From positions 1 through 7,854 of the forward strand of contig CAYXWM010000082.1 of assembly GCA_964468805.1 (NCBI GenBank): a stretch of DNA of 7,854 bases. The letters run 5' to 3'. The stretch comes from CAYXWM01 sp964468805. Its GTDB lineage: Bacteria > Bacillota > Clostridia > Lachnospirales > WRBF01. Within the stretch, counting starts at the first letter, position 1. Each line of letters starts with the position of its first letter. Both the position numbers and the translations under genes were made by a program. The notes under the pieces are model-generated. The model had not been told where the DNA came from. It was given only the letters and a program-made list of their open reading frames with translations, and did no database searches. Below are positions 6,237 through 7,854 of the stretch, in pieces.

Positions 6237-6312
6237 GCAACTTAACTCCCTTCATTTATTATAAGAATAAACGACCGATTTAGTACTTACCAAAATAAAG
6301 CAAAAAAGACTG

Positions 6313-6348
6313 TTAATAATATTTTAATAAAAATAAAATAAACTTCAT
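6313..6348 (-). CDS. Eleven-codon mini-ORF in the lipoprotein leader (MKFILFLLKYY)
   Basis: An ATG at 6348 sits eight bases after a near-perfect AAAGGAGG (6357-6364), better than the binding sites of the genes it precedes. The frame stops at TAA after 11 codons: Met-Lys, then a hydrophobic run (FILFLL) and Lys-Tyr-Tyr. It lies inside the predicted leader transcript, about 77 bases before the lipoprotein ATG. It could be a regulatory leader peptide, a tiny membrane peptide, or the stub of a signal peptide from a gene since replaced. No codon bias can be judged at this length; translation is likely from the binding site, function is unknown. Confidence 0.4.
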   Translation of the reverse strand: MKFILFLLKYY

Positions 6349-6414
6349 TATTATCGCCTCCTTTGATCAGTGCTCTAATTTTTCGTATTGTTCTTTTGTA
6401 ATTTTTATTCTCCT

Positions 6415-6434
6415 ATTATAACATAATTTGTCAA
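6415..6434 (-). promoter_or_regulatory. Extended -10 promoter for the lipoprotein/propeller genes
   Basis: On the minus strand TGTTATAAT (6423-6415) is a perfect extended -10 element (TGNTATAAT), which can work without a -35 box. A consensus TTGACA lies only eight bases upstream (6434-6429), too close to pair with it. That hexamer could serve a second, weaker start with GAGAAT at 16 bases. Initiation near 6408 would give a leader of about 170 bases that includes the mini-ORF. Confidence 0.55.
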
Positions 6435-6461
6435 CTTTTGCTAGTGTGAACACGCCCTAGA

Positions 6462-6489
6462 TTGTGATATGGGTCGAAAAATCCATAAT
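6462..6489 (+). promoter_or_regulatory. Possible distal promoter of the GLUG gene
   Basis: TTGTGA (6462-6467, four of six) and CATAAT (6484-6489, five of six) are 16 bases apart. Initiation near 6496 would give a leader of about 155 bases that contains the inverted repeat at 6599-6615. Matches of this quality occur by chance in AT-rich DNA. Confidence 0.3.
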
Positions 6490-6582
6490 TGCATACGCTT
6501 GCATTTGTTTTGGTTAAATTGCTACCTTCCTCGGCGATTTAATAGTAAAGTATTTAAAAAATATTGTAATAGGCTATTGTTT

Positions 6583-6615
6583 TTGGCAAAATGTGACGAT
6601 ACCTAATATAGGTAT
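6583..6615 (+). promoter_or_regulatory. Inverted repeat overlapping a possible proximal promoter of the GLUG gene
   Basis: ATACCT (6599-6604) and AGGTAT (6610-6615) are perfect inverted arms around AATAT. TTGGCA (6583-6588, five of six) and TATAGG (6607-6612, four of six), 18 bases apart, would form a promoter whose -10 box lies inside the repeat. This is the layout of a repressor operator. Alternatively it is a weak hairpin in the leader RNA from the distal promoter; with no T run it is not a terminator. Confidence 0.35.
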
Positions 6616-6651
6616 TACTACGTTGTTAACTAAAAAATAGGGGGACTTCTA

Positions 6652-7854
6652 GTGACAAAAAAACTTTTAAGCTTTTTACTGGTGTTTGTGATGGCGTTTT
6701 CTACGTTGCAACTAAATGTTTTTGCAACAGAGCTTGGACAAGATGAACAAATTGTGGAGATTGAACAAACCCAAGGCGAAATTGAGGATGAAGCTGAAAA
6801 TGAGGTTGAAAATGAAGCAGACAACGCAACTGACAATGAAGCGGACGACAAAACAGATGAGACAATGAAAGACAACCTCATTGCTGATGAGCCTGTGGCA
6901 TTAACGGCTATGCCTTTTTCAAGTGATAATGAATTCTTAGCACCGATTTCACCAGGGGATCAGGATGCAATAGCAATTTCTACAGTTGAAGAGCTTAGAA
7001 GTATTGCAGACGGCGGAAGCTATTATTTGGCTAATGACATAGATTTTGGTTCTAATAGTTGGAGTGCTTTAAATATTACCGGTAGGTCAATAACGCTCGA
7101 TGGGCAGGGGCATAAGTTACTTAACTATAAAGTAGGTGACATCACATATTCAGGTTTGTTTGGTCAATTAACAAGTGTAACTTTAACTATTAAAAATTTG
7201 GGAATTAAGCCAAAAGATAGAATTTCTAACGCTTCAAGTGCTTCAGGCTATTCAAGTAGCCTTGTGGCGTGTTTACGCGGTGGATCTTTAAGAATTGAAA
7301 ACTGCTACAGCGAAATTAATGTAGATGCAACAAAATATTCAGGTGGCATTGTTGGAGAGTTCAATAGTCTCAACGGAACACTAATAATTGAAAACTGCTA
7401 CAATCTGGGGAGCATACAAAATGGATACGGCGTATTCGGCAACTACGGAACCTACACAGGCGGCATTATTGGAGGTATTACTGCTTGTAAGGAAGCCAGA
7501 ATTATAAACTGCTACAACGAAGGCGTGTTAATATCTGATGGAACAAGTAACAACGTAGGTGGTATTTTAGGGGGTATCAGCAGAGGTTCTGTTGAGATAG
7601 AAAACTGTCGTAACGCTGCGAACCTAAGTGGTGTTAGTGTAGGCGGTATATTAGGGTCCACAGGGTCCGGACTTAATGATGTAGTAGAAATTGATAACTG
7701 CTATAACACAGGTGATATTAGTGCAATTGACTCGGGCAATGCAGCAGGTATCATGGGCTCCGGCACGGGTTCAATATATATCGCAAATTGTTATAACAGC
7801 GGAACAGTTACCTCAGCAGGTGGGAGTATTGATGGTATTTATTGCCCTGATACT
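6652..7854 (+). CDS. Secreted GLUG-repeat beta-helix surface protein, N-terminal 401 residues (cut by window edge)
   Basis: This exported, probably cell-surface protein has its 3' end beyond the window. The start is a GTG at 6652, seven bases after AGGGGG (6639-6644). It opens a classical signal peptide, basic TKK, then hydrophobic LLSFLLVFVMAFS, with likely cleavage after VFA (residue 25); later ATGs would destroy it. Residues 26-80 are a low-complexity acidic spacer rich in Glu, Asp and Asn. From about 108 comes the usual opening module of GLUG proteins: ISTVEELRSIADGGSYYLAN with DIDFG (129-133), a DGQGH turn (150-154) and SGLFGQL, then IKNLGI (180-185). From 209 there are repeats of about 30-38 residues with the pattern ENCYN-x-G and GGI-hydrophobic-G. 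These stack into a right-handed beta-helix in the known family. Such proteins serve as adhesins or as arms of larger surface enzymes; the C-terminus needed to tell is missing. It faces the SLH lipoprotein gene divergently. Confidence 0.9.
   Translation, partial: MTKKLLSFLLVFVMAFSTLQLNVFATELGQDEQIVEIEQTQGEIEDEAENEVENEADNATDNEADDKTDETMKDNLIADEPVALTAMPFSSDNEFLAPISPGDQDAIAISTVEELRSIADGGSYYLANDIDFGSNSWSALNITGRSITLDGQGHKLLNYKVGDITYSGLFGQLTSVTLTIKNLGIKPKDRISNASSASGYSSSLVACLRGGSLRIENCYSEINVDATKYSGGIVGEFNSLNGTLIIENCYNLGSIQNGYGVFGNYGTYTGGIIGGITACKEARIINCYNEGVLISDGTSNNVGGILGGISRGSVEIENCRNAANLSGVSVGGILGSTGSGLNDVVEIDNCYNTGDISAIDSGNAAGIMGSGTGSIYIANCYNSGTVTSAGGSIDGIYCPDT
7276..7803 (+). repeat. Protein repeat array: GLUG-type units with one Cys each
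   Basis: Six units carry a cysteine at the same place in the motif (I/V-x-N-C-Y/R-N/S), at residues 218, 249, 287, 319, 350 and 380, spaced 31, 38, 32, 31 and 30. All but the first are paired with glycine-rich turns of the GGIxG or AGIMG type. At the DNA level the units have diverged widely, so the array is old and kept by selection on structure, unlike the 27-bp repeat at 6082-6170. Confidence 0.8.

Larger units (their letters stand above)
6237..6651. other. Divergent intergenic region between lipoprotein and GLUG genes
   Basis: This 415-bp spacer separates leftward and rightward surface-protein genes. Its left part holds the leftward promoter and mini-ORF. Its right part (6440-6651) holds the putative promoters and the inverted repeat for the rightward gene. 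A short imperfect stem (TATGG 6469-6473 with CCATA 6483-6487) and AATAGGCTATT (6568-6578) are the only other local symmetries I see. I find no tRNA, known riboswitch core or transposon end. Confidence 0.6.

Noticed and set aside
5968..6264. Plus-strand open frame with Val/Ser repeats
   Set aside because: It is the antisense reading of the lipoprotein's 27-bp repeat. It shows no ribosome binding site and no recognisable domain.
6415..6434. TTGACA and TATAAT as a standard promoter pair on the minus strand
   Set aside because: The hexamers are only eight bases apart. The TATAAT works better as an extended -10 element on its own.
6520..6640. Cyclic-di-GMP riboswitch before the GLUG gene
   Set aside because: GGCAAA and GACG recall the class I core, but the conserved GACGCAAAGC and receptor segments are absent.
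6630..6881. Serine-rich open frame on the minus strand
   Set aside because: It is the antisense shadow of the Glu/Asp/Asn-rich spacer of the GLUG protein, whose signal peptide and ribosome binding site are convincing.

Overview
The window looks like the chromosome of a low-GC Gram-positive anaerobe, probably a Clostridia-type Firmicute. The grounds are AAGGAGG-like ribosome binding sites, AT-rich spacers, an S-layer-homology (SLH) lipoprotein, a GLUG-repeat surface protein, and a MacB/FtsX-type ABC transporter divergent from an OmpR-family two-component system. I cannot name a species. There are no rRNA, tRNA, CRISPR or insertion-sequence features.

Region 1 (1-3593) is a sensing/export module. 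A MacB-type ABC ATPase and its FtsX-like permease (cut by the left edge) run leftwards. A response regulator and a two-transmembrane histidine kinase run rightwards from the same 150-bp spacer. That spacer holds two oppositely oriented pairs of 11-bp direct repeats, the layout expected for OmpR-family operators, each followed at about the same distance by a -10-like hexamer. A third, very similar repeat pair lies just after the kinase stop, upstream of a decayed SAM-dependent methyltransferase. The likely circuit is that the kinase senses an envelope signal, possibly a peptide antibiotic, and the regulator activates the transporter, its own operon and formerly the methyltransferase. The methyltransferase has lost its N-terminal half and carries a one-base deletion.

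Region 2 (3594-4510) holds one unrecognised soluble 243-residue protein and a strong, probably bidirectional terminator that also closes the convergent genes from the right.

Region 3 (4511-6434) is visibly AT-richer and reads leftwards. An extended -10 promoter leads to an 11-codon mini-ORF with an excellent ribosome binding site. Next come a short SLH-like lipoprotein with a perfectly phased 27-bp tandem repeat, and a 339-residue protein of about eight beta-propeller-like modules. The propeller gene has no signal peptide and no good start, and its frame stays open back into the lipoprotein gene. The two may be halves of one split surface protein.

Region 4 (6435-7854) has a regulatory spacer with a 17-bp inverted repeat, then the first 401 codons of a secreted GLUG-repeat beta-helix protein that starts at GTG and runs off the right edge. 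Regions 3 and 4 together look like divergently transcribed cell-surface genes.
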